The notes: generated by a model from the sequence alone, not told the origin. A DNA stretch of 22,472 bases from Lachnoclostridium sp. UBA5725 (GCA_002419585.1 DIGJ01000036.1:18386-40857); one strand, 5' to 3'; positions 8,933-16,938 are shown, counted from the first letter of the stretch. Translations and numbers: made by a program.

Positions 8933-9619
8933 ATGAAACTCAGAAAGTTAATGATGTGTTTACTTGCTTCCATGGTAGTAAGCGGAATGTTTGGTGTTCA
9001 CACATATGCAGCTGAAGTAACAGCGCAGGTAGCCGCACAAGTAGCCGCTACAACTACCACTGCTACAGAAGAAATTGCAGAAACGACTAAAGAGACAGAA
9101 ACTGATCTTATAGAAACTGATGCAACGACGGAGAATACACAAGTAAAGAAAGAAACTTCGACTACATCGAATAAAGAAAAAGCAACAGCAACAAAAACAA
9201 CCACCAAGAAGGCGAAAGCAGCACAAAGTTATACAAAAGCAGAACTTCGCTTATTATCAGCATTAATCTCATGCGAAGCAAATGGTCAGCCATATGCAGG
9301 AAAATTAGCAGTAGGTATTGTAGTTGTGAACCGTATGGAATCAAAATTATTCCCAGATACGATGAAGGGTGTTATTTATCAAAGATACCAGTTTGGTCCA
9401 GCTAGAAATGGTTCCCTTGCAAAAGCTTTGAGGGAATATGACAATGGAAAATTTAATTCGGCCAATGAAAAAGCTTGTATTAAAGCAGCAAAGGAAGCAT
9501 TATCCGGAATAAATACAGTAACTTATAAAGACAAAAAAATTAACATGAAAAGCTACCTGTTTTTCAGTGGTCGCATTAAAAATGCAAGACTAACAATAGC
9601 AGGTCATCAATTTAAATAA
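8933..9619 (+). CDS. Secreted SleB/CwlJ-type cell-wall hydrolase
   Basis: This is an exported peptidoglycan hydrolase of the Hydrolase_2 (SleB) family. I start it at the ATG at 8933, 7 bases after TAAGGAG; an in-frame ATG at 8894 has no ribosome site and lies too close to the -10 box. The 228 residues comprise a signal peptide (basic MKLRK, hydrophobic core, probable cleavage after TYA near residue 25), a Thr/Glu/Lys/Ala-rich low-complexity linker to about residue 95, and the catalytic domain. That domain has ISCEANGQPYAGKLAVGIVVVNRM, carrying the conserved glutamate, then a YQFGP-like region and the SYLFFSG end. The spore-cortex enzymes share this domain, but many family members act in vegetative cells, so a sporulation role is not claimed. 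It is monocistronic. Confidence 0.88.
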   Translation: MKLRKLMMCLLASMVVSGMFGVHTYAAEVTAQVAAQVAATTTTATEEIAETTKETETDLIETDATTENTQVKKETSTTSNKEKATATKTTTKKAKAAQSYTKAELRLLSALISCEANGQPYAGKLAVGIVVVNRMESKLFPDTMKGVIYQRYQFGPARNGSLAKALREYDNGKFNSANEKACIKAAKEALSGINTVTYKDKKINMKSYLFFSGRIKNARLTIAGHQFK

Positions 9620-9642
9620 AATTAGTTTTTTGAGATAAATAA

Positions 9643-9687
9643 AAGGGAAGTTGCAAATCTGTTTGATTTTGTAACTTCTCTTTTTTA
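9643..9687 (+). terminator. Rho-independent terminator after the hydrolase gene
   Basis: GGGAAGTTGCAAATC pairs with GATTTTGTAACTTCTC (one bulge and wobble) around a short loop and is followed by six T residues. Confidence 0.85.
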
Positions 9688-9773
9688 TCAAAATTTAGGG
9701 GTTTTTAAATAAATCAAACTGTGGTAATATATATTATAAAAGCGATTTTATGACCGAAGGAGGAGAAACAACC

Positions 9774-11456
9774 ATGGAAAATGAAAATTCCGTAGTAGAG
9801 AAAGAGGTTGTCTCAAAGAATTTTATTGAACAAATAATCGAAAAAGATTTAGCAGAGGGGCATTGTAAAAGTATAACCACTCGTTTTCCGCCAGAACCGA
9901 ATGGATATTTGCATATAGGACATGCGAAATCGATTTTATTAAATATGGGACTAGCAAATAAGTATGGTGGATCCTTTAATCTAAGATTTGATGATACCAA
10001 TCCTACGAAAGAAAAAATAGAATTTGTTGAATCGATAAAAGCCGATGTAGAATGGTTAGGTGCGAAATTTGAGGAACGCTTGTTTTTTGCATCGGACTAT
10101 TTTGATCAGATGTATGAAGCAGCAGTTATGCTGATTAAAAAAGGAAAGGCATATGTTTGTGACTTAACAGCAGAACAAATCAGAGAATACAGAGGAACTT
10201 TAACGCAACCTGGTAAAGACAGCCCTTATAGAGACCGTAGTGTAGAAGAAAACTTAACTTTATTTGAGGGTATGAGAAACGGAGAGTTTGAAGATGGTTC
10301 CAAAGTACTTCGAGCAAAGATTGATATGAGTTCTCCAAATATTAATATGAGAGATCCTGTTATTTATCGTGTAACCAGGATGACACATCACAATACAGGG
10401 GATAAGTGGTGCGTATATCCAATGTACGATTTTGCTCATCCAATCGAGGATGCGATAGAAGGAATCAGTCATTCGATCTGCACACTGGAATTCGAAGATC
10501 ATAGACCACTTTATGACTGGGTCGTAAGAGAACTGGAATATGAATATCCACCGAAGCAGATTGAATTTGCAAAACTATACCTTACCAATGTTGTTACAGG
10601 TAAGAGATATATTAAAAAATTGGTAGAAGATAAAATTGTGGATGGATGGGATGACCCAAGACTTGTTTCCATTGCGGCACTAAGAAGACGTGGGTTTACC
10701 CCAGAGTCTATTAAGATGTTTATGGAATTAGTTGGTGTTTCGAAGGCAAATAGTTCGGTTGATTACGCAATGCTTGAATACTGTATTCGCGAGGACTTGA
10801 AGCTAAAGAAACCAAGAATGCTAGCTGTACTTGATCCAATTAAGTTAGTAATTACAAACTATCCAAAAGGACAGCTCGAGTATCTGGATATGCCAAATAA
10901 TCAGGAAAATGAAGAACTTGGCAGCCGTAAAATACCATTTAGCGGTGAGCTTTATATTGATCGTGATGACTTTATGATTGAACCACCAAAGAAATATTTC
11001 CGTTTGTTCCCAGGAAATGAAGTTCGTCTCATGCATGCTTATTTTGTAACCTGTACGGAGTATATTACCGACGATACAGGTAAGGTTGTAGAGGTACACT
11101 GTACCTATGATCCTGAAACAAAAAGCGGAAGTGGATTTGATGCAAGAAAAGTAAAAGGAACCATCCACTGGGTTGAAGCAACGACAGCTGTGGAAGCAGA
11201 AGTACGGCTTTATGAAAATATAGTTGACGAAGAAAAAGGCGTATATAATGAAGATGGAAGTGTGAATGTAAATCCAAACTCATTAACAATATTGGAAAAA
11301 TGTTATGTTGAGCCAGCTTTGAAGGATGCAAAAGCATATGATAGTTTTCAATTTTTAAGACATGGTTATTTCTGTGTAGATTGTAAGGATTCAACCAAAG
11401 ACCATTTAGTATTTAACCGAATTGTATCACAAAAGAGTTCGTACAAGCCTGCATAA
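9774..11456 (+). CDS. glnS: Glutaminyl-tRNA synthetase GlnRS
   Basis: This class I synthetase charges tRNA-Gln directly with glutamine. The start is the ATG at 9774, preceded by AAGGAGGAG at good spacing; the in-frame ATG at 9750 lies upstream of that site. The 560 residues show FPPEPNGYLHIGHAKS (HIGH-type motif, residues 47-50), RFDDTNP, CTLEFEDHRPLYDW, DGWDDPRL, ALRRRGF and the two C-terminal beta barrels that mark GlnRS over GltX. The second ATP-binding signature, usually VMSKRK, reads VVTGKRYIKK here (273-282), keeping the final Lys-Arg but lacking Met-Ser. The DUF2225 gene starts 15 bases downstream. Many Firmicutes lack GlnRS and use GatCAB; clostridial glnS is generally regarded as acquired. 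Confidence 0.95.
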   Translation: MENENSVVEKEVVSKNFIEQIIEKDLAEGHCKSITTRFPPEPNGYLHIGHAKSILLNMGLANKYGGSFNLRFDDTNPTKEKIEFVESIKADVEWLGAKFEERLFFASDYFDQMYEAAVMLIKKGKAYVCDLTAEQIREYRGTLTQPGKDSPYRDRSVEENLTLFEGMRNGEFEDGSKVLRAKIDMSSPNINMRDPVIYRVTRMTHHNTGDKWCVYPMYDFAHPIEDAIEGISHSICTLEFEDHRPLYDWVVRELEYEYPPKQIEFAKLYLTNVVTGKRYIKKLVEDKIVDGWDDPRLVSIAALRRRGFTPESIKMFMELVGVSKANSSVDYAMLEYCIREDLKLKKPRMLAVLDPIKLVITNYPKGQLEYLDMPNNQENEELGSRKIPFSGELYIDRDDFMIEPPKKYFRLFPGNEVRLMHAYFVTCTEYITDDTGKVVEVHCTYDPETKSGSGFDARKVKGTIHWVEATTAVEAEVRLYENIVDEEKGVYNEDGSVNVNPNSLTILEKCYVEPALKDAKAYDSFQFLRHGYFCVDCKDSTKDHLVFNRIVSQKSSYKPA

Positions 11457-11471
11457 GGAGGGAAGCAAACA

Positions 11472-12317
11472 ATGGGTATTTTTTCAGGACTTGAGTCATT
11501 TGGCTTAAGTAAACTTAAAAATGTAGATATTTATGAAAATTCGTCAAGTGATGTAAATGGTAGTAAAAATGTAGAAAAACCAAAAATAGTAGAAGCAGAT
11601 ATTTTGTTTGATAAAACGTATACTTGTCCTGTTTGTGATAGTGAATTTAAGTCTAAGACCATTCGAACAGGAAAGGTAAAGCTTATATCCGCAGATACCG
11701 ACTTAAGACCAAAATATCAGCTTGTAGATGCATTGAAGTATGATGCAATTGCTTGCCCGAAATGTGGTTATGCGGCACTTAATCGGTTTTTTACTTATAT
11801 GACAAGTGCACAGAGCAAACTGATACGCGAGCAAATTTCTGCAAACTTTAAAGGTATTAGTGACAGTGGAGATGTTTATAGCTATGATGATGCAATTGCA
11901 AGACATAAGCTTGCACTTGTAAACACGGTGGTGAAAAATGGAAAGACCAGTGAGAGAGCGTATACATGTTTAAAACTTGCATGGCTGTGTAGAGGTAAAG
12001 CGGAAAATCTGCCAGAAAATACAACAGATCGTGATAAGGTGATTAAAGAGTTAAAGGCAGAAGAAGACGAGCTAATAAAAAATGCATATGAGGGATTTTC
12101 TTCTGCATTTATGAAAGAACAGTTTCCACTGTGTGGAATGGACGAGTGTACGTCTACTTACTTGGTAGCTGACCTGGCAAGAAGATGTGGGAATTTCGAA
12201 GAAGCAATTCGATGGGTATCCCGTGTTATAACTTCACGTCAGGCAAACGAACGTATTAAATCAAAAGCGAGAGAACTAAAAGACCTTATCAAAGCAGATG
12301 AGGCTAATAATAAGTAG
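11472..12317 (+). CDS. DUF2225 family protein with two CxxC motifs
   Basis: This is a 281-residue protein of the uncharacterised DUF2225 family. Near the N-terminus, after a 45-residue low-complexity start, it has Cys52-Pro-Val-Cys55 and then Cys95-Pro-Lys-Cys98, a likely zinc site. The block ISADTDLRPKYQLVDALKYDAIACPKCGYAA is characteristic. The C-terminal half is helical and resembles TPR-like repeats. An AAGGAGGG site lies 11 bases before the ATG and the gene follows glnS closely, so the two may be co-transcribed. No function is known. Its TAG stop lies inside the left arm of the long inverted repeat at 12312-12555. Confidence 0.85.
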   Translation: MGIFSGLESFGLSKLKNVDIYENSSSDVNGSKNVEKPKIVEADILFDKTYTCPVCDSEFKSKTIRTGKVKLISADTDLRPKYQLVDALKYDAIACPKCGYAALNRFFTYMTSAQSKLIREQISANFKGISDSGDVYSYDDAIARHKLALVNTVVKNGKTSERAYTCLKLAWLCRGKAENLPENTTDRDKVIKELKAEEDELIKNAYEGFSSAFMKEQFPLCGMDECTSTYLVADLARRCGNFEEAIRWVSRVITSRQANERIKSKARELKDLIKADEANNK

Positions 12318-12555
12318 GGATTGTTATAAAAAAGGCTTTGGCCAACTGACGACTGAGACAAAACATGAACTCATTTCAAAACTCAGCACGATATGCGATT
12401 TTTACAAGCCATAGGCAGCGATAATGTCGTGGTAGGCACTCCATTATCGCCATTGTCTTGTTAAAATTATCGTGCAAATTCCTTTTGAAATGAGAACATG
12501 TTCTGTCTCAGTCTGATAATGGAGCAAAGTATATTTTTTATAACGATCCCTACTT
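12312..12555. repeat. 244-base long inverted repeat, MITE-like or structured RNA
   Basis: Nested arms fold almost the whole segment into one hairpin. The outer arms, 12312-12333 and 12534-12555, match at 21 of 22 positions (the exception is a T-G wobble). Next, CTTTG (12336-12340) pairs with CAAAG (12525-12529). The middle arms 12351-12381 and 12483-12513 match at 28 of 31. Inside these are an 8-base pair block (12386-12393 with 12468-12475) and a perfect 9-base block (12418-12426 with 12442-12450) around a 15-base loop. There is no open reading frame and no clear flanking target duplication. It could be a non-autonomous transposon relic, or a stem that terminates or stabilises the upstream transcript. 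The arm begins before the stop codon of the preceding gene. Confidence 0.8.
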
Positions 12556-12639
12556 TTGTTTTAAGAGATAGTTTGAGATTATATTACGGCAAAGCAGTAT
12601 TGTTCAAATAAAAGGGCGAATGTCTTTAGAATCTTTAAT

Positions 12640-12703
12640 AGGAGGTGAACAAACCGCATAAATGCATAAATTTCTTCAAAAACTTACGGTGCGTATTATC
12701 TAA
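12640..12703 (+). other. Orphan strong Shine-Dalgarno and a 13-codon reading frame
   Basis: AGGAGGTGA at 12640-12648 is nearly a full match to the anti-Shine-Dalgarno, yet no sizeable gene follows. The next ATG (12662) is 16 bases away and gives MHKFLQKLTVRII, stopping at 12703 inside the left arm of the next hairpin. A GTG overlapping the site (12645) opens 27 codons. It may be a leader peptide, a gene remnant cut by the hairpin element, or chance. The rest of 12556-12690 is featureless. Confidence 0.3.
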
Positions 12704-12851
12704 GAATTCGTTACAGAAAAAACAATAACATTTACAGAGGAGAGAAGACCAATGTGATGCGGAGGGGAACCCGAACACATCACTGATTTGCTTGGGCTTA
12801 TCGGAACGGTTGTAAATGGTTTTTGATGTAATGAATTCTTAGATAATACGC
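12691..12851. repeat. 161-base hairpin element upstream of the helicase gene
   Basis: The arms 12691-12715 and 12827-12851 are complementary over 25 bases with one mismatch (a wobble in RNA) and continue, after an asymmetric bulge, with CATTTACA pairing with TGTAAATG (8 bases). The 75-base apex contains competing helices: GTGATG with CATCAC, or CCCGAACA with TGCTTGGG. GTGC occurs at both outer edges (12689-12692 and 12852-12855) and could be a 4-base target duplication. The sequence is unrelated to the hairpin at 12312-12555. It could be a small non-coding RNA, a leader structure for the helicase gene, or a mobile-element relic. Confidence 0.7.
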
Positions 12852-12900
12852 GTGCAATATGTAACACAGGAAAAATTATGCTTTTATTTTGGTTTAATTT

Positions 12901-15249
12901 ATGAGCCAAGATATAAAGATTTCAGTACGAAATTTGGTAGAGTTTATTATGCGTTCTGGTGATATTGATTCTTCTGGTGGTGGCATTCGTGATGCGACTG
13001 CTTGCCAGGAAGGAACGCGAATTCATAAGAAGATTCAAAAATCAAAAGGTTCTAATTATCAGGCAGAGGTACCTTTATCTATTACGATACCGCTTGACTT
13101 TGAAGGTGATGCTTTTGATCTTACGATTGAAGGAAGAGCGGATGGTATAATGGATGGTAACTGCATTGATGAAATAAAAGGGATTTACATGGAACTTGAT
13201 TATCTAGAGGAACCTTTTGGCGTCCATTTAGCACAGGCAAAATGCTATGCTTACATCTATGCGAAAGATAAAAGTCTTGATACTATCGAAGTCCAAATGA
13301 CCTACTGCAACCTAGAAACAGAAGTTTGCAAGTATTTTAATAATACGTATTCCTTTATAGACCTAGAGAGTTGGTTTGAAAATCTCATTAGGGAGTATTC
13401 CAAATGGGCCAACTGGCAATATCAATGGAAAAAACTAAGAAATGCTTCTATTAAGCTCATAGAATTTCCATTCACCTACCGAGAAGGACAAAGAGACTTA
13501 GTTGCGGGAGTTTACCGCACTATTATTCGAAGTAAAAAACTGTATATTGAAGCTCCTACTGGAGTTGGGAAGACAATATCAACGATATTTCCTACGGTAA
13601 AAGCAATGGGAGAGGGCGAAGTTGAGAAAATTTTTTATCTGACTGCCAAGACGATTGCACGAACAGTAGCAGAGGATACATTTTCATTTATGATAGAGAA
13701 AGGGGCTTTGCTTAAAGTTGTCACAATAACAGCAAAAGAAAAAATTTGTATATATGAGAAATGTACCTGCAATCCTAGGGATTGCGAACGTGCAAAGGGC
13801 CACTTTGATAGAGTAAATAATGCAGTGTATGATTTGATTACCTCTCAAAATCAAATTAGTCGCGAACTTATTTTGGAATATGCAAAAAAGCATATGGTAT
13901 GTCCATTTGAAATGTGCCTGGATGTAACGAATTGGGCAGACGCTGTTATTTGTGATTATAATTATGCATTTGACCCGAATGCACATTTACGTCGGTTTTT
14001 TGCGAATGAAAAAAAACAGGATTTTGTATTTTTAATTGATGAGGCCCATAATCTTGTGGAACGAGCCAGAAAGATGTATAGTGCAAGGCTTTCAAAGAGT
14101 GATTTACTTGAAGTTAAGGGGATGATAAAGCCATATCATAAAAAATTAGAAAAAGCACTGAATGCCTGTAATCATGACATGCTCGAGTATAAACGAGCCT
14201 GCGATGATTTTGAGGTTGTTACGGATGTTCAGATGTTTGTCTTCCATTTGACACATGCAATCGCACTGTTTGATGAGTTTTTACAAGGTATGCCAAATCT
14301 GGAAGGACGAGAAACCGTACTAAATCTGTATTTTGATATCCGCCATTTTCTATCCATTTATGAAGAAATGGATGAACGCTATCTTATTTTTACGGATTAT
14401 AGTGATGAAAAAGGCTTTGGTATGACGCTAAATTGTATGGATCCTTCGAAAAAGCTTACGTATTATTTGGAAAAAGGGAAAAGTGCAGTATTCTTTTCGG
14501 CAACTTTATTGCCGATACAGTATTATAAAGAACAATTGGGTGGAACGCCGGACGATTATGCGATCTACGCACCTTCTCCATTTGATGTGAATAAGAGATT
14601 GCTTATGATTGCTCCAGATGTTAGCACCAAATACAAAAGCCGTAATGAAACGGAATTTAAAAAGATTGCGAACTATATTATCACGTTGGCTCAGGGTAAG
14701 AAGGGGAATTATCTGGCATTCTTTCCTTCGTATCAAATGATGAATCAGGTAGGTTCGTATTTAAATAATATGGAAGAATTTGAAATTCTTATGCAGACAC
14801 AGGGAATGTCAGAAATAATGAAGGAAGAATTTCTTTCTAACTTTACACAAGTCAGTGACAAAACACAGATTGGATTGTGCGTCATGGGTGGCATTTTTGG
14901 AGAGGGAATCGATTTAAAAAACGATTGCTTGATTGGAGCCATTATTGTAGGAACTGGAATTCCCATGGTATGTAATGAAAGAGAATTATTCCGGAATTAT
15001 TATCAGGAAAAAAAAGGTGCCGGATTTGATTATGCATACCTTTACAATGGTATGAATAAAGTGTTACAATCAGCTGGAAGGGTAATTCGCACAGCGCAGG
15101 ACAGAGGCGTTATACTGCTTTTGGATGAGCGATTTACCAACTGGCAATACAATCGACTATTTCCAAAAGAATGGTTTCCGAATAAGATAGTAGATGAGCA
15201 TTCGATGCGAGATATTGTAGAAGATTTTTGGAGGAATACAAATGATTAA
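12901..15249 (+). CDS. DinG/Rad3-type helicase with N-terminal PD-(D/E)XK nuclease
   Basis: This is a 782-residue predicted DNA-repair helicase-nuclease. Residues 60-170 look like a Cas4/RecB-type PD-(D/E)XK domain: Asp81 in GRADGI, then Glu91 and Lys93 in IDEIKG, and a downstream HLAQAKCYAY helix. The XPD/DinG helicase follows: Walker A APTGVGKT (219-225), a cysteine cluster (Cys283, 288, 290, 295, 334, 339) of the 4Fe-4S type, and the DEAH box at 380-383 in LIDEAHNLVE. Near the C-terminus are GIFGEGIDL and QSAGRVIR. An in-frame stop 6 bases upstream limits the start to 12901, but no good ribosome site precedes it, and two hairpins lie upstream. Its last 8 bases overlap the HAD gene. The family is clear; the DNA substrate is not. 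Confidence 0.9.
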   Translation: MSQDIKISVRNLVEFIMRSGDIDSSGGGIRDATACQEGTRIHKKIQKSKGSNYQAEVPLSITIPLDFEGDAFDLTIEGRADGIMDGNCIDEIKGIYMELDYLEEPFGVHLAQAKCYAYIYAKDKSLDTIEVQMTYCNLETEVCKYFNNTYSFIDLESWFENLIREYSKWANWQYQWKKLRNASIKLIEFPFTYREGQRDLVAGVYRTIIRSKKLYIEAPTGVGKTISTIFPTVKAMGEGEVEKIFYLTAKTIARTVAEDTFSFMIEKGALLKVVTITAKEKICIYEKCTCNPRDCERAKGHFDRVNNAVYDLITSQNQISRELILEYAKKHMVCPFEMCLDVTNWADAVICDYNYAFDPNAHLRRFFANEKKQDFVFLIDEAHNLVERARKMYSARLSKSDLLEVKGMIKPYHKKLEKALNACNHDMLEYKRACDDFEVVTDVQMFVFHLTHAIALFDEFLQGMPNLEGRETVLNLYFDIRHFLSIYEEMDERYLIFTDYSDEKGFGMTLNCMDPSKKLTYYLEKGKSAVFFSATLLPIQYYKEQLGGTPDDYAIYAPSPFDVNKRLLMIAPDVSTKYKSRNETEFKKIANYIITLAQGKKGNYLAFFPSYQMMNQVGSYLNNMEEFEILMQTQGMSEIMKEEFLSNFTQVSDKTQIGLCVMGGIFGEGIDLKNDCLIGAIIVGTGIPMVCNERELFRNYYQEKKGAGFDYAYLYNGMNKVLQSAGRVIRTAQDRGVILLLDERFTNWQYNRLFPKEWFPNKIVDEHSMRDIVEDFWRNTND

Positions 15250-15895
15250 ATGTGTACTATTTGACCTTGACGGCACACTGGCGGATTCGGTAGAATCAAT
15301 AGCAGTAGCAGGAAATAAAGCACTTAAATCAGTGGGTCTTGGGCCGCAGCCAATAGAAGCATATAAATATTTTGCGGGAGATGGAGCGGATACGCTGATT
15401 CAAAAAGCACTAAAGGCCGCTGGAGATGTGGAATGTCATCTTTTTGAAAAAGCTTATATGGAGTATAAAAAAATATTTGAAAGAGATTGTACGTACAATG
15501 TAAAAGTTTTTCCGGGTATAAAAGAGTTGCTAGATGCACTGAAAAAAAAGGGTATAAAAATTGGGGTTATTTCAAATAAACCGCATCTTCGTACCATAGA
15601 TGTGGTTGAGACTTTATTTGAAAAGAATTATTTTGACATTATTATAGGGCATAAAGATGGAATTCCTAAAAAACCAGACCCGACGAGTACGATTGGGGCT
15701 GCAAATGATTTGGGGATAGAGGTTGAGCAATGTATTTATGTAGGTGACACCGATGTAGATATGAAAACTGGACTTGGGGCAAATATGTTTACAATTGGAG
15801 TATTATGGGGTTTTCGAGAAAGAGCGGAGTTGGAAGAATTTCATCCACAGGCAATCATCGAAACACCGCACGAGATTATGGAATATTTAATCTAG
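15242..15895 (+). CDS. HAD-superfamily phosphatase (phosphoglycolate-phosphatase-like)
   Basis: This is a 217-residue HAD subfamily I hydrolase. The motifs appear in order: FDLDGTLADS (Asp8 nucleophile, Asp10 acid-base), VISNKPH (motif II Ser), the lysine of PKKPDP (motif III) and GDTDVDMKTG (motif IV acidic pair). A helical cap lies between residues 15 and 80. It resembles Gph/PpaX proteins, but HAD sequence alone does not fix the substrate, and a housekeeping phosphometabolite is most likely. The ATG overlaps the helicase stop by 8 bases and uses TTGGAGGAAT inside that gene, so the pair is translationally coupled. Confidence 0.88.
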   Translation: MIKCVLFDLDGTLADSVESIAVAGNKALKSVGLGPQPIEAYKYFAGDGADTLIQKALKAAGDVECHLFEKAYMEYKKIFERDCTYNVKVFPGIKELLDALKKKGIKIGVISNKPHLRTIDVVETLFEKNYFDIIIGHKDGIPKKPDPTSTIGAANDLGIEVEQCIYVGDTDVDMKTGLGANMFTIGVLWGFRERAELEEFHPQAIIETPHEIMEYLI

Positions 15896-15908
15896 GAGGA
15901 GCAAAATA

Positions 15909-16910
15909 ATGTTATTTGTGAGAGCACACGAGTTAAAGGCGGGAATGCGCTTGGCTAGACCAATCTACAACAAAAATGGGGTTTTGTTATACGAAAGAGA
16001 TACAAAGCTCACAATGCAGGGGATTTACAGTATCAAAAACTTTGGTTTAATCGGAATCTATATCCTAGAACCAGCAGAACCGTTACCACCAATGACAGAG
16101 GATGATATTGAATTTGAACGATTCCAAACAATGGCAGTATTTTCTCTAAAAGAGATATTTGAATCGGTTGAAAATGGAAAACGTGCAATTTCATTACCAA
16201 CTTTTGTAAGTGATATTATGAGGAATTACGGTCATGTAGAACGTAAGATGAACTTTATGCAAAATATACGAAGCAAAGAGGATGCCGTTTATAAGCATTC
16301 CCTCAATGTTGCAATCTTGTCTGCACTGATATCGAACCGTATGCACATGACGAATCAAGAACAGATTAAGTTAATTATGGCATCTCTTTTGCATGAAAGC
16401 CAATACATGAATTATAATCTGGACGAAGCAGTAAAAAAGGTAATCAATCAGATGAATTACAAATTGAAAGCCCTGGAAGATAAAAAAAGTTACTCTGAGA
16501 TTAGTAATATGGCGGAAGTACTTTTGGTAGCTTACACCTATGATAAGCTGACTGCGATGAAGCTAGATGAAGAGCCACAGTCCGAAGTGGCAGCCATTCG
16601 ATATTTAATGGATTTAGAAAATGGTTTTTCAAAAGAAGTTGTCTGGGCACTTATAGATAGTATCAATATATTGACTCCTGGTGTGTGTGTGGAGTTAACA
16701 AATGGTGAAAAGGGCCTTGTACTTTCTGAAAACAAAAGCAATGTACTTCGTCCTGTGATCTTATGCTTCAATGGAAATAAAAAGGTTGACCTTTATTATG
16801 ATAATGTTTTTAAGGAAGTACAGATTAAAGATATCATGAAAAGTATGGATAATCGGTTTATTATGGACCGTAGTTATCTTGAAAAAAATAAGGATATTAT
16901 AAACATATAG
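15909..16910 (+). CDS. Degenerate HD-GYP-like domain protein
   Basis: This 333-residue protein resembles cyclic-di-GMP HD-GYP phosphodiesterases but lacks key residues. Residues 1-60 (KAGMRLARPIYNKNGVLLYERDTKLT) match the N-terminal domain often attached to HD-GYP. The HD region keeps His130 in KHSLNVA, but the metal-binding His-Asp reads His162-Glu163-Ser164 (LLHESQ), and no HPGxGY block follows. A relic of the AMxxDRPY region remains as YDKLTAMKLDEEPQSE. The GGAGGAG site lies 8 bases before the ATG and 13 bases follow the HAD gene, so it ends the trio. I infer a regulator or c-di-GMP-binding pseudo-enzyme; activity cannot be excluded from sequence. Confidence 0.7.
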   Translation: MLFVRAHELKAGMRLARPIYNKNGVLLYERDTKLTMQGIYSIKNFGLIGIYILEPAEPLPPMTEDDIEFERFQTMAVFSLKEIFESVENGKRAISLPTFVSDIMRNYGHVERKMNFMQNIRSKEDAVYKHSLNVAILSALISNRMHMTNQEQIKLIMASLLHESQYMNYNLDEAVKKVINQMNYKLKALEDKKSYSEISNMAEVLLVAYTYDKLTAMKLDEEPQSEVAAIRYLMDLENGFSKEVVWALIDSINILTPGVCVELTNGEKGLVLSENKSNVLRPVILCFNGNKKVDLYYDNVFKEVQIKDIMKSMDNRFIMDRSYLEKNKDIINI

Positions 16911-16938
16911 TTGACTTTTTGTTCAAATTGTATATAAT
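16911..16938 (+). promoter_or_regulatory. Strong sigma-A promoter for the guanine deaminase leader
   Basis: TTGACT (16911-16916) and TATAAT (16933-16938) are 16 bases apart, beginning right after the stop codon of the HD-GYP-like gene. Transcription should start near 16945, about 20 bases before the aptamer. Confidence 0.85.

Noticed and set aside
9750..9773. Upstream ATG start for glnS
   Set aside because: The strong AAGGAGGAG lies downstream of it and is correctly spaced for the ATG at 9774.
12736..12810. Resemblance of GCGGAGGGGAACCC to the start of a c-di-AMP (ydaO) riboswitch
   Set aside because: The conserved 3' half (the GCTAACCTCG-type block) and the P1 closing stem are absent, so the similarity is limited to a short G-rich stretch.
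12700..12909. 69-codon minus-strand reading frame across the helicase leader
   Set aside because: It lies over the palindromic hairpin, has no ribosome site or recognisable domain, and its ends are created by the inverted repeat.
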